A stretch of DNA of 22,133 bases from a virus. Position numbers and translations under genes: made by a program. The stretch spans positions 1 to 22,133 of IMG/VR virus record IMGVR_UViG_3300043470_001195; one strand, 5' to 3'. The notes below the pieces were generated by a model. It saw nothing but the letters and a program-made list of their open reading frames with translations, was not told where the DNA came from and searched no databases. Shown piece after piece: positions 1-6,499 of the stretch (the first letter of the stretch is position 1; the number at the start of each line of letters is the position of its first letter).

Positions 1-149
1 TCGTGAAGTCCACCAACTACCGAAAGCGCCTCGACTTCTACGCCATCGTCAACCAGTCGGTCAACCAGAACCTACAGCCCGAATTCGACGCAGCATTCCT
101 CAAAGCAGTCAACACGGCCATCCTCAAGCAACAGGGGACGCTGTTTTGA
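1..149 (+). CDS. 3' end of an unrecognised gene (5' truncated by window edge)
   Basis: An open frame runs from the left edge (codons in phase with base 3) to TGA at 147-149, giving about 48 residues that end in KQQGTLF. A GTG at base 3 is in frame, but the frame is open to the edge, so truncation is more likely than a real start there. The peptide is polar with aromatic residues (NYRKRLDFYAIVNQ) and shows no motif I recognise. It ends 130 bases before the small terminase gene, a position often held in lambdoid phages by lysis or endonuclease genes. I cannot assign a function. The codon choice matches the downstream genes, which supports it being coding. Confidence 0.5.
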   Translation, partial: VKSTNYRKRLDFYAIVNQSVNQNLQPEFDAAFLKAVNTAILKQQGTLF

Positions 150-279
150 TGCGCCGGGCACCGCCATCGCCAACCGGGGCCACCCCCCGTGTCGGGTCCT
201 CCGCCAGGGGTGCGGGCAAGGGTAATTCGAACCGCGGTGATTCACTGTTCCATGGTTTTCATAGAGGGGTTGACCCGAC
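150..279 (+). other. Non-coding region before terminase; candidate cos region
   Basis: No gene is visible in these 130 bases. The stretch at about 194-235 is rich in G-runs and includes GGGTCCTCCGCCAGGGGTGC, followed shortly by ATTCGAA and CCGCGG palindromes. In lambda-type phages cos lies directly upstream of the small terminase gene, and the gene order here fits that. I cannot see the cut sites or confirm an overhang, so this is a positional inference. The last part (about 263-268, AGAGGGG) provides a plausible ribosome binding site for the gene at 280. Confidence 0.3.
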
Positions 280-804
280 ATGATGATTGACCTGCAAGTG
301 CCTGCTGTGCAGACGGTGGTGGCCTCGGTGGTGGGCACGACAAAGCAAGCAATCAACGCCATGATCACCGAGGGCAAGCTGCCTGCCGATGAAAGCATGG
401 GCGGGTTGATCTTGGCCTACTGTGGGCGGCTGCGTGAGCAAGCGGCTGGGCGGCTGGGTGACACGGCTGACGGCCTGGACCCGGCGCAAGAATCGGCGGC
501 GCTCAAGCGGTCGCAGCGTGAAGGCCAAGAAATTAAAAACGCCTTGGCGCGTGGTGAGTACGCGCCCATCGGGCTGCTGTCTGAGGTGTTGGCCACGGCC
601 AGCCAGTCGGTGGTGGAGCGCTTCGACCAGCTGCCCGCCGCGCTGCGCAAAACCTGCCCCGACTTGCCAGAGGCTGCGCGTGACCAGGTGATGAGCCTGC
701 TGGCCAACGCTCGCAACGAGTGGGTGCGGGCCACGGCTGACCTGGTGGCCAAGAACCTTGCGCCGGCTGACGAGGCCGAATTTGAAGCCGAGGACGACGA
801 ATGA
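280..804 (+). CDS. terS: Terminase small subunit, Nu1-like
   Basis: This 174-residue protein is close in length to lambda Nu1 (181). The small terminase subunit recognises cos DNA and guides the large subunit to it. Its N-terminus reads as a winged helix-turn-helix (VASVVGTTKQAINAMITEGKLP, residues about 13-34), as expected for Nu1-type proteins. The middle contains a charged helical segment (ESAALKRSQREGQEIKNALARGEY) typical of the linker and dimerisation region. The C-terminus is acidic (EAEFEAEDDE). The start at 280 is preceded by AGAGGGG; a second ATG at 283 cannot be excluded. Its stop overlaps the start of the large terminase (ATGA, 801-804), indicating translational coupling. The call rests on domain logic plus position. 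Confidence 0.85.
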   Translation: MMIDLQVPAVQTVVASVVGTTKQAINAMITEGKLPADESMGGLILAYCGRLREQAAGRLGDTADGLDPAQESAALKRSQREGQEIKNALARGEYAPIGLLSEVLATASQSVVERFDQLPAALRKTCPDLPEAARDQVMSLLANARNEWVRATADLVAKNLAPADEAEFEAEDDE

Positions 805-2855
805 GCCGAGCTCCATCCGAAACCCTGCGGGCCGTGTTGGCGGCGATCACTTCGGGGCTGTCGCCGTTGCAGGCGGTGGTGCCGCAGACGCTGAGCAAGT
901 GGGCTGAAGAAAACTTCTTCCTGTCGGCTGAGTCCAGCCACACGCAGGGGCGGTGGCAGGCTTACCCGTTCCAGCGGGGGTGGATGGATGCTTTCAGCAA
1001 CGATGACATCGAAGAGGTGACGGTGCGCAAGGCCAAGCGGGTGGGGTACACCAAGACCCTGCTGGCCTTCATTGCTTACAACGCCGTGCACCGCCGCCGC
1101 AAGCAGGCGCTGTGGCAGCCGACCGACGATGACCGTGACAGCTTTGTGAAGTCTGAGGTCGACCCGATGTTGCGCGATGTGGACGCGATCAAGCCGGTGC
1201 TGTTGACGGGCAAAGAAGACACCATGAAGCTCAAGTCGTTCTTGGGCTCGGTGCTGCACATCTTGGGCGGCAAGGCGGCGCGGGCTTACCGGCGCATCAC
1301 GGTGGCCGTGGCCATGCTGGACGAAGCCGATGGCTTTGACCAAAAGATCGAGAAATCGTCGGACCCTGTCACCTTGGCACGTGGGCGCTTGGAGGGCGCA
1401 CCTTTTCCGAAGTTGATCGTTGGCAGCACGCCTCGGGTCAAAGGCTTGAGCCATGTGGAATACCGCGAAGAGCATGCCGACGCCCGCATGAGTTATTACA
1501 TCATCTGCCCGCATTGCGATGTGGAGCACCCTCTGCTGTGGGGTGGGGCCAAGGTTGACTATGGTTTCAAGTGGGATGGTTCAGACTGCACGACTGTGCG
1601 CCATGTGTGCCCGCATTGCCGGGGCACCATCACGCAGGCCGACTACCTGAAGATTTGGGATAAGGGGCTGGATGTCAGCGCCTGTGGTGACTACCGGTAT
1701 GGCCACGACGGCGTATGGCGCAACGCCTACGGCGAAAAGCGCAAAGCGCCTCGCCATGTTGCCTACCATCCGTGGACGGCCTACAGCCCCCAGCGCGAAT
1801 GGTCCGACATCGTGCGCGAATTTTTGGAGGCCAGCACCAAAGCCAAGGCAGGCGAGACAGGCCCGCTGGAAGGCTTCGTCAACGAAACTCTGGGCGAGTG
1901 CTGGGAAGAAACGCTGGAAAAAGCCGACGAAAACGCACTGGCCCTGCGTGCCGAAAGTTACAAACGCTTTACCGTGCCCTATGGCGGGCTGGTGTTGGTC
2001 ACCGGGTGCGACGTGCAAGACAACCGCTTCGAGCTGGTGACCTGGGCCATTGGCAAGGGTGAGGAAATGTGGGCGGTCGACTACACCGTCATCCCCGCCA
2101 ACCCAGCCGACGAACGCGAATGGGACAAGCTCGACACCTACCGCGAGACGGTTTTCAGCCACGCCAACGGGCGCGGCATGAAGATCGAAGCCATGGCCGT
2201 GGACACGGGCGGACACTTCACGCACCAGGCGTACAACTACTGCCGCAACCGCGAACGCATGCGCGTGTTTGCCGTGCGCGGTGACCCGCAGCCTTCCAAA
2301 ATGGTCAAGGGCAAAGCCACCACTCAGGATGTGAACTGGCGCGGCCAAGTGCTCAAGCGCGGCGTGCGCCTGTGGTACGTGGGCACCGACACCGCCAAAG
2401 ACCTGGTTTATGGCCGCTTGATGGTCACCCAGCCCGGCGCGGGTTACGTGCACTTCAGCAAAGACCTGCCAATCGAGTTCTACACCCAGCTCACCGCCGA
2501 AAGCCGCGTGCCGCAAAAGACCAGCCGGGGCATCGAATACAAGTGGGTCAACACCAAACGCGCCCGCAACGAAGTGCTGGACTGCACCGTCTACGCCATC
2601 TTTTGCACCCACGCGCTGGGCCTGCACGCCTACACCAGCGCCATGTGGGAAAAGCTGGAAGACGCCGTGCAACCAAAAAGCGGTGATTTGTTTGCATTCG
2701 ACGTCAAAAATAATGACACAAATACACAGACAACAGATAAATTCACACCTCCCGATGCCGCCGCCGACCTGCAAGCCGCCGCCGCCCAGGCCCAACAAAA
2801 CCGCCCCCTCATGCGCCGCCCATCGCGCCAACCAGGAAACGCCCGAACATGGTGA
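801..2855 (+). CDS. terL: Terminase large subunit, lambda gpA family (GpA/TerL)
   Basis: This 684-residue protein is the ATP-driven DNA packaging motor and cos nuclease (lambda gpA has 641 residues). The Walker A-like motif KAKRVGYT is at residues 77-84, almost the same place and form as lambda KSARVGYS. Walker B VAMLDE is at 170-175, and GSTPRVKG follows at about 208. A CxxC pair at 236/239 and another at 270/273 form a zinc-ribbon-like insertion. The RNase H-fold nuclease acidic residues appear as Asp404 (TGCDVQ), Asp468 (AVDTGG) and Asp594 (VLDCTVYA). The C-terminal tail after about residue 630 is variable and briefly AT-rich (about 2690-2750). It overlaps terS by 4 bases and the next gene by 7. 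Confidence 0.95.
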   Translation: MSRAPSETLRAVLAAITSGLSPLQAVVPQTLSKWAEENFFLSAESSHTQGRWQAYPFQRGWMDAFSNDDIEEVTVRKAKRVGYTKTLLAFIAYNAVHRRRKQALWQPTDDDRDSFVKSEVDPMLRDVDAIKPVLLTGKEDTMKLKSFLGSVLHILGGKAARAYRRITVAVAMLDEADGFDQKIEKSSDPVTLARGRLEGAPFPKLIVGSTPRVKGLSHVEYREEHADARMSYYIICPHCDVEHPLLWGGAKVDYGFKWDGSDCTTVRHVCPHCRGTITQADYLKIWDKGLDVSACGDYRYGHDGVWRNAYGEKRKAPRHVAYHPWTAYSPQREWSDIVREFLEASTKAKAGETGPLEGFVNETLGECWEETLEKADENALALRAESYKRFTVPYGGLVLVTGCDVQDNRFELVTWAIGKGEEMWAVDYTVIPANPADEREWDKLDTYRETVFSHANGRGMKIEAMAVDTGGHFTHQAYNYCRNRERMRVFAVRGDPQPSKMVKGKATTQDVNWRGQVLKRGVRLWYVGTDTAKDLVYGRLMVTQPGAGYVHFSKDLPIEFYTQLTAESRVPQKTSRGIEYKWVNTKRARNEVLDCTVYAIFCTHALGLHAYTSAMWEKLEDAVQPKSGDLFAFDVKNNDTNTQTTDKFTPPDAAADLQAAAAQAQQNRPLMRRPSRQPGNARTW

Positions 2856-3280
2856 AAAAAGCCACCGCCACGCCCGCCAATGTTCCCGAAGCGCTTTTCG
2901 GGAACATCGAACAGCCAGCCGACCATTTGCCTGACGCCAAGAAAATGGTCACCTCCGCATTTGTGGCCGCGCCCGATGACCTGATTGACGATGTGCTGGA
3001 CGCCGTGCTGCAGTTGGCCCCCGCCTTTTGCGCCGCCCTGGTGGAGCACCGCGACCAGTTGCAGGCGCTGGCCCATAAAATCAGCGAGCAAAAGCATCGG
3101 GAATACGCAGGCGACCGGGTTTACATCCCCAGCACCACCGAAAGCGCGCGGCGCGAACGCGGCAGCCGAAACGCCGCCATTCTGCGAGACCACCAAGCGG
3201 GCGAACGCATGATGCTGCTTGAGCGCCGCTATGGACTGCACCGCAACACTCTTTGGAAAATCATCAACAGCAAGGGGTGA
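2849..3280 (+). CDS. Mor-family (Mu middle-operon activator-like) transcription regulator
   Basis: This is a 143-residue protein. The C-terminal half matches the layout of phage Mu Mor and C-type activators: a short beta segment AGDRVYIPS (87-95), a basic linker (RRERGSRNAAILRD, 101-114), then a helix-turn-helix with LERRYGLHRNTLWKII (124-139). The preceding helix (VLDAVLQLAPAFCAALVEHR, 49-68) corresponds to the dimerisation part. Mor activates middle promoters by binding a dyad and contacting RNA polymerase. The start overlaps terL by 7 bases. Its place between terminase and portal genes is unusual, since Mu keeps mor in a separate middle region. Two dyad repeats lie downstream (3930-3962 and 10357-10389). 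Family assignment is fairly firm; targets are inferred. Confidence 0.75.
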   Translation: MVKKATATPANVPEALFGNIEQPADHLPDAKKMVTSAFVAAPDDLIDDVLDAVLQLAPAFCAALVEHRDQLQALAHKISEQKHREYAGDRVYIPSTTESARRERGSRNAAILRDHQAGERMMLLERRYGLHRNTLWKIINSKG

Positions 3281-3283
3281 GAG

Positions 3284-3589
3284 ATGGAGCGCAACGACAT
3301 CATCCGAATGGCGCGGGAGGCGGGTGCAACGCCCTATACGAACCGCCATTACCCAGAACGCCCGACCCACACATTCAACCCTGAGCAGCTCGAGCGCTTC
3401 GCCGCCCTTGTCGCCCAAGAAGCCACCGAAGAAGCCAACCGCCGCGCAAACGCCAGCTGGACGCTGATGTGCAAAAAGATGGTGGCGACTGAGCGCGAGG
3501 CCTGCGCAAATTTAATCGAGACTCACGCTCCAAAAACAACGCCCACTTGGGTTTCATACGCCGCCGCCATCCGCGCCCGATCCACATGA
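3284..3589 (+). CDS. Small conserved-type phage protein, function unknown
   Basis: This 101-residue protein starts 3 bases after the Mor-like gene, with a good ribosome binding site overlapping that gene's end (AAGGGGTGAG). The pattern MERNDIIRMAREAG, then PEQLERFAALVAQE, then EREACANLIE and a terminal AAAIRARST, is the familiar layout of short helical proteins found repeatedly in phage genomes of proteobacteria. No catalytic motif is visible. Its stop overlaps the next start as ATGA (3586-3589). The function is unknown; placement with the Mor-like regulator suggests an accessory group inserted between terminase and portal genes. Confidence 0.7.
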   Translation: MERNDIIRMAREAGATPYTNRHYPERPTHTFNPEQLERFAALVAQEATEEANRRANASWTLMCKKMVATEREACANLIETHAPKTTPTWVSYAAAIRARST

Positions 3590-3777
3590 CTGCCCAACAA
3601 GGCCACCTGTACCTATTCCACCAGGCCAAGGTCATGGCCATGAAATCGGGCGGGGTTATGGTGCCGGTGCGGCGGCTGGTGGACGATGGCTGGGGGCTTG
3701 GCCCGGTGAAGCATGTGAAGGCCGACAAGCTGCAGCCGCTGCCGATGCGCTACTTTCACGGGCAAACGCCAAAATAA
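3586..3777 (+). CDS. Small hypothetical phage protein (63 aa)
   Basis: I chose ATG 3586 because it overlaps the previous stop as ATGA. An upstream in-frame ATG at 3547 would add residues read out of frame from the previous gene. The 63-residue product (MTAQQGHLYLFHQAKVMAMK...) is compact, with beta-rich character and Gly/Val content (SGGVMVPVRRLVDDGWGLGPVKHVK). It has no recognisable domain. It is the last gene before a 225-base non-coding break containing a tRNA-like element and a terminator, so it probably closes the terminase transcription unit. Real-gene support comes from the coupling and codon pattern only. Confidence 0.55.
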   Translation: MTAQQGHLYLFHQAKVMAMKSGGVMVPVRRLVDDGWGLGPVKHVKADKLQPLPMRYFHGQTPK

Positions 3778-3795
3778 CCAGATACATTTACAGCC

Positions 3796-3878
3796 GATGG
3801 TGTAGCTCAGCTGGTAGAGCCTGGGGCCGCAGCGGCGGTGTCACAAAGACGGCGCGGGTTCGAGTCCCGCCACCATCA
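3796..3878 (+). tRNA. tRNA-like element with a non-canonical anticodon arm
   Basis: Three tRNA arms are clear. The acceptor stem GATGGTG (3796-3802) pairs perfectly with CACCATC (3871-3877). The D arm is GCTC-AGCTGGTA-GAGC (3805-3820). The T arm is GCGGG-TTCGAGT-CCCGC (3854-3870), with a consensus T loop. Between the D and T arms are 33 bases (3821-3853) instead of about 22. I tried each 5-7-5 placement and none forms a proper anticodon stem with T33. The segment instead holds a tight GCCG-CAG-CGGC hairpin (3826-3836) and a possible long variable arm, GTC-ACAAA-GAC (3840-3850). No CCA is encoded after discriminator A3878. It may be a degenerate tRNA, a tRNA mimic or a class II-like tRNA with an odd fold, so I assign no amino acid. 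Confidence 0.55.
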
Positions 3879-3882
3879 ACCC

Positions 3883-3920
3883 AAAACCCCCGCATCGAAA
3901 GATTGCGGGGGTTTTTCTTT
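3883..3920 (+). terminator. Strong rho-independent terminator
   Basis: The left arm AAAACCCCCGCATC (3883-3896) pairs with GATTGCGGGGGTTTT (3901-3915). The stem has 14 pairs with one bulged T at 3904 and a GAAA tetraloop (3897-3900), followed by a T-rich tail. The A-run on the left arm would also give a U-run on the opposite strand, so it could act in both directions. It starts 5 bases after the tRNA-like element. It should stop transcription coming from the terminase genes before the portal block. Confidence 0.85.
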
Positions 3921-3929
3921 GGGCTGGGC

Positions 3930-3962
3930 GAAGCGTTTACCGTTTTGCTTAACAAGTAAACA
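3930..3962 (+). repeat. 33-bp direct repeat copy 1, with internal dyad (candidate operator/promoter element)
   Basis: This copy matches 10357-10389 with one mismatch (C at 3934, T at 10361). The core 27 bp (3935-3961) has ends GTTTAC and GTAAAC in inverted orientation separated by 15 bases, with a nested TTG-CTTAA-CAA. It lies just after the terminator and 41 bases before the GTG start at 4003. It is far more AT-rich than its surroundings. No convincing sigma-70 -35/-10 pair is visible. An activator- or repressor-binding site is inferred from symmetry, repetition and position. Confidence 0.75.
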
Positions 3963-4002
3963 TGAGCGCGGTGACATTCGGTGCAAACCACACCAAACCA
4001 CC

Positions 4003-4569
4003 GTGACCACCACCCCCACCACCGAACCCCTCCGCATCATCGCGGGCGACACCGCCAAGTGGCTCAAAACGCTGGCCGACTACCCCGCCAGCGCGGGCTG
4101 GGCGCTGGTCTACACGCTGATCAACGCCACGGCCAAGATCACCATCACGGCCACCGCGCAGGGCGATGACCACCTGGCCACCGCCAGCGCAGCCACCACC
4201 GGCGCGTGGGCGGCGGGCACCTACACCTGGCGGGCGCAGGTCAGCAAGGCGGGCGATGTCTACACCGTGGGCACTGGCCAGATCGTGGTCGAGCCATCGT
4301 TCAGCGTGGCCACCCTCGACAGCCGCACCCCCAGCAAAGTGATGCTCGACGCCGTTGAGGCCGTCATGCTCAAGACCGCCACCAGCAACGTGCAGGAATA
4401 CGAAATCGCTGGCCGCCGCCTCAAGCACTACAGCATGGGCGAGCTGCTGCAACTGCGCGACCGCCTCAAAGGCGAAGTGGCCCGCGAGCAAGCCATCGCC
4501 GCCGCCGCCAACGCCGCCCCTGGCACGGTCGGCGCACCAGGCCGCATTTACGTGAGATTTGGCCGATGA
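4003..4569 (+). CDS. gpW-like head-tail connector with N-terminal beta domain
   Basis: This 188-residue protein lies between the terminase block and the portal gene, the place of lambda gpW, a small head-completion protein that binds the portal. The N-terminal half (residues about 8-105) is Thr/Ala rich and looks like an immunoglobulin-like beta domain (LRIIAGDTAKW, ALVYTLIN, GTYTWRAQV). The C-terminal half has the helical layout expected of gpW: IAGRRLKHYSMGELLQLRDR followed by a charged helix and the ending RIYVRFGR. I chose GTG 4003, because the longer frame from 3838 would translate the tRNA-like element and the terminator. No strong ribosome binding site is seen. The stop overlaps the portal start (ATGA, 4566-4569). 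gpW kinship is an inference from position and C-terminal pattern. Confidence 0.65.
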   Translation: MTTTPTTEPLRIIAGDTAKWLKTLADYPASAGWALVYTLINATAKITITATAQGDDHLATASAATTGAWAAGTYTWRAQVSKAGDVYTVGTGQIVVEPSFSVATLDSRTPSKVMLDAVEAVMLKTATSNVQEYEIAGRRLKHYSMGELLQLRDRLKGEVAREQAIAAAANAAPGTVGAPGRIYVRFGR

Positions 4570-6494
4570 ACCAACCCAACATTTTCCGCCGCGCCGCCGC
4601 ATGGGTCACCGGCAACACCCCGGCCAAGGGCAACCAAGTGCGCCGCTTTGAAGCCGCCCGCCTGGACCGCATGACCAGCGAGTGGTTTGCCACGGCCAAC
4701 AGCATCAACCAAGAGCTTTACAGCGACCTGGACCTGCTGCGCCGCCGTGGTCGCCAGCTGGTGCAAAACAACGACTACGCCGCCAAGTTCAAGCGCATGG
4801 TCGAAGACAACGTGGTCGGCCCCGTGGGCGTGCGCCTGCAAGCGCGGGTGGAAGATTCCCCCGGCAAGCCCGACCGCCTGGCCAACGCCGCCATCGAGCA
4901 AGCCTGGGCCGAATGGGGCCAAGCGTGTGACGTGACGGGCCAGCTGAGCTTTGCAGACCTGTGCACCCACATCATGGGCAGCCTGCCCAGCGATGGCGAG
5001 TTTCTGGTGCGCATTGTCAAAGGCGCAGACGCGGGCAACCGCTTCAACTTTGCGCTGCAGGTCATCGATGTGGACCGCATCGACACCACTTTCAACGGCA
5101 CCAGCGGAGAAAACACCGTCATCATGGGCGTGGAGGTCAACCAGTACCGCCGCCCCGTGGCCGTGCACCTGTTTGAGGCGCACCCATCCGACGGCGCACG
5201 CAGCAGCCGCCGCCGCATTCGCGTGGCCGCAGACGAAATGCTGCACCGGTTCAAAGTCACCCGCGCCGAGCAAGTGCGCGGCATCCCGTGGATGGCCCCC
5301 GGCATGCTCAGCCTGCACCACCTGGGCGGCTTCATGCTGTCGGCGCTGCTGGCCGCTGAGCACGGGGCCAACCACTACGGATTTTTCACCACGCCAGACG
5401 GCATGGCCCCCATCGGGCAGGCCGACAACGGCCAGCAAGTCACCGCCAGCCAGCCCGGCATCTACGACACATTGCCCCAGGGCGTGCAGTTCACCCCGCA
5501 CGACAGCAAATACCCCAACGAGGTGTTTGGCCCCTTTGCCAAGACCTGCCTGCAGCGCATCGCCACCGGCTGGGGCGTGGCCTACCACTCGCTGGCCAAC
5601 GACCTGGAAGGCGTCAGCTTTTCCAGCATCCGCTCGGGCACGCTGGAAGAGCGCGACCGCTGGACGCACGACCAAGAATGGTTCATCGGCTGCTTTATTG
5701 AGCCGGTCTACAAACAATGGCTGCAAATGGCCCTGTTGTCGGGCGCCATCGTCATGCCCAACGGCTCGGCCCTGCCCGCCAGCAAAGCCGCCAAGTTTGC
5801 CCGCCACGAATGGCAAGCCCGCCGCTGGGAATGGGTGGACCCACAAAGCGACATGAACGCCAAAGTGTTGGCCGTCAAAGCGGGCCTCATGGCCCCGCAA
5901 GACCTGTGCGCCAGCATGGGCTACGACTACGAAGACACCATCAAAGCCATCGGCCAAGCGCAAGAGTTGGCCAAAGAGTTTGGCGTGCAGCTGACCGCCT
6001 ACGAAGGCGCACCCGGCGCACAAACCGCCGCCAACGCAGGGGCCCAGCCCACCCAGCCCAACGGTGGCCGCAGCCACCAGGGCACCGATCAGCCCAGCCA
6101 CAGCGCAGTAACCAACGACCAGGCGCACCGCCAACACACCGAACTGATGGCTGTGATCGCTGGGCTGAACAACCGCCAAACCACCGTGCAACTGTCTACC
6201 GCCGACATCGAGGCCCAAATGCGCGGCCTCACCGACGCCATGACCGCGCACATCAAAGAGGTCGCCACCGAAATGCCCATCGTCGTCAACGTGCCCCAGC
6301 AAGCCGCCCCCGTGGTCAACGTGGCCGCCCCCGTGGTCAACGTCACCGCGCCCGCCGTCAACTTCGAGGCCAACATGCCGCCCGCCCAAGTGGTCGTGCA
6401 GCACCCCACCCGCGCCGTGCAAACCGTCAAGCGCGACGCGAATGACGAAATCGTCAACACCACCACCGAATACACCATCGAAACGCGGGACTGA
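4566..6494 (+). CDS. Portal protein, lambda gpB family
   Basis: This 642-residue protein forms the dodecameric ring through which DNA enters and leaves the capsid. Residues about 20-470 show the lambda-portal pattern, with segments such as NDYAAKFKRMVEDNVVGPVG, SDGEFLVRIV, VIDVDRIDTTF, RGIPWMAPGML and NDLEGVSFSSIRSGTLEERD. Lambda gpB has 533 residues; the extra length is a C-terminal extension after about residue 475. It is first polar and Gln/Thr rich, then a short repeat APVVNVAAPVVNVTAP (from residue 580), then TTTEYTIETRD. The start overlaps the gpW-like gene by 4 bases. The gene is followed after 5 bases by a putative hydrolase rather than the scaffold/protease genes seen in lambda. Confidence 0.93.
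   Translation: MNQPNIFRRAAAWVTGNTPAKGNQVRRFEAARLDRMTSEWFATANSINQELYSDLDLLRRRGRQLVQNNDYAAKFKRMVEDNVVGPVGVRLQARVEDSPGKPDRLANAAIEQAWAEWGQACDVTGQLSFADLCTHIMGSLPSDGEFLVRIVKGADAGNRFNFALQVIDVDRIDTTFNGTSGENTVIMGVEVNQYRRPVAVHLFEAHPSDGARSSRRRIRVAADEMLHRFKVTRAEQVRGIPWMAPGMLSLHHLGGFMLSALLAAEHGANHYGFFTTPDGMAPIGQADNGQQVTASQPGIYDTLPQGVQFTPHDSKYPNEVFGPFAKTCLQRIATGWGVAYHSLANDLEGVSFSSIRSGTLEERDRWTHDQEWFIGCFIEPVYKQWLQMALLSGAIVMPNGSALPASKAAKFARHEWQARRWEWVDPQSDMNAKVLAVKAGLMAPQDLCASMGYDYEDTIKAIGQAQELAKEFGVQLTAYEGAPGAQTAANAGAQPTQPNGGRSHQGTDQPSHSAVTNDQAHRQHTELMAVIAGLNNRQTTVQLSTADIEAQMRGLTDAMTAHIKEVATEMPIVVNVPQQAAPVVNVAAPVVNVTAPAVNFEANMPPAQVVVQHPTRAVQTVKRDANDEIVNTTTEYTIETRD
6303..6343 (+). repeat. Tandem 21-base repeat inside the portal C-terminal extension
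   Basis: The 20-base unit GCCGCCCCCGTGGTCAACGT occurs at 6303-6322 and again at 6324-6343. It encodes the repeated heptad-like block APVVNVA. A third, degenerate unit follows (GCGCCCGCCGTCAACTTC). The period of 7 codons keeps the frame, so copy number could change without breaking the portal. Confidence 0.8.
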
Positions 6495-6499
6495 AAGCC

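Noticed and set aside
2690-2750. AT-rich patch near the end of terL as a possible promoter
   Set aside because: It is in frame, codes polar linker residues, and shows no convincing -35/-10 spacing.
1581-2831. 416-residue - strand frame opposite terL
   Set aside because: The terL motifs on the + strand explain this DNA; the antisense product has no family features.
3826-3836. Assigning an amino acid to the tRNA-like element (GCA or CGG as anticodon)
   Set aside because: Neither placement has a paired 5-base stem or T33, so any identity would be a guess.
3838-4002. N-terminal extension of the connector gene from ATG 3838
   Set aside because: It would translate the tRNA-like element, the terminator and the repeat; GTG 4003 is the better start.
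4548-6422. 624-residue open frame on the - strand opposite the portal gene
   Set aside because: Its Gly/His/Val-rich low-complexity product is what the reverse complement of GC-rich, codon-biased coding DNA gives; the + strand portal is unmistakable.
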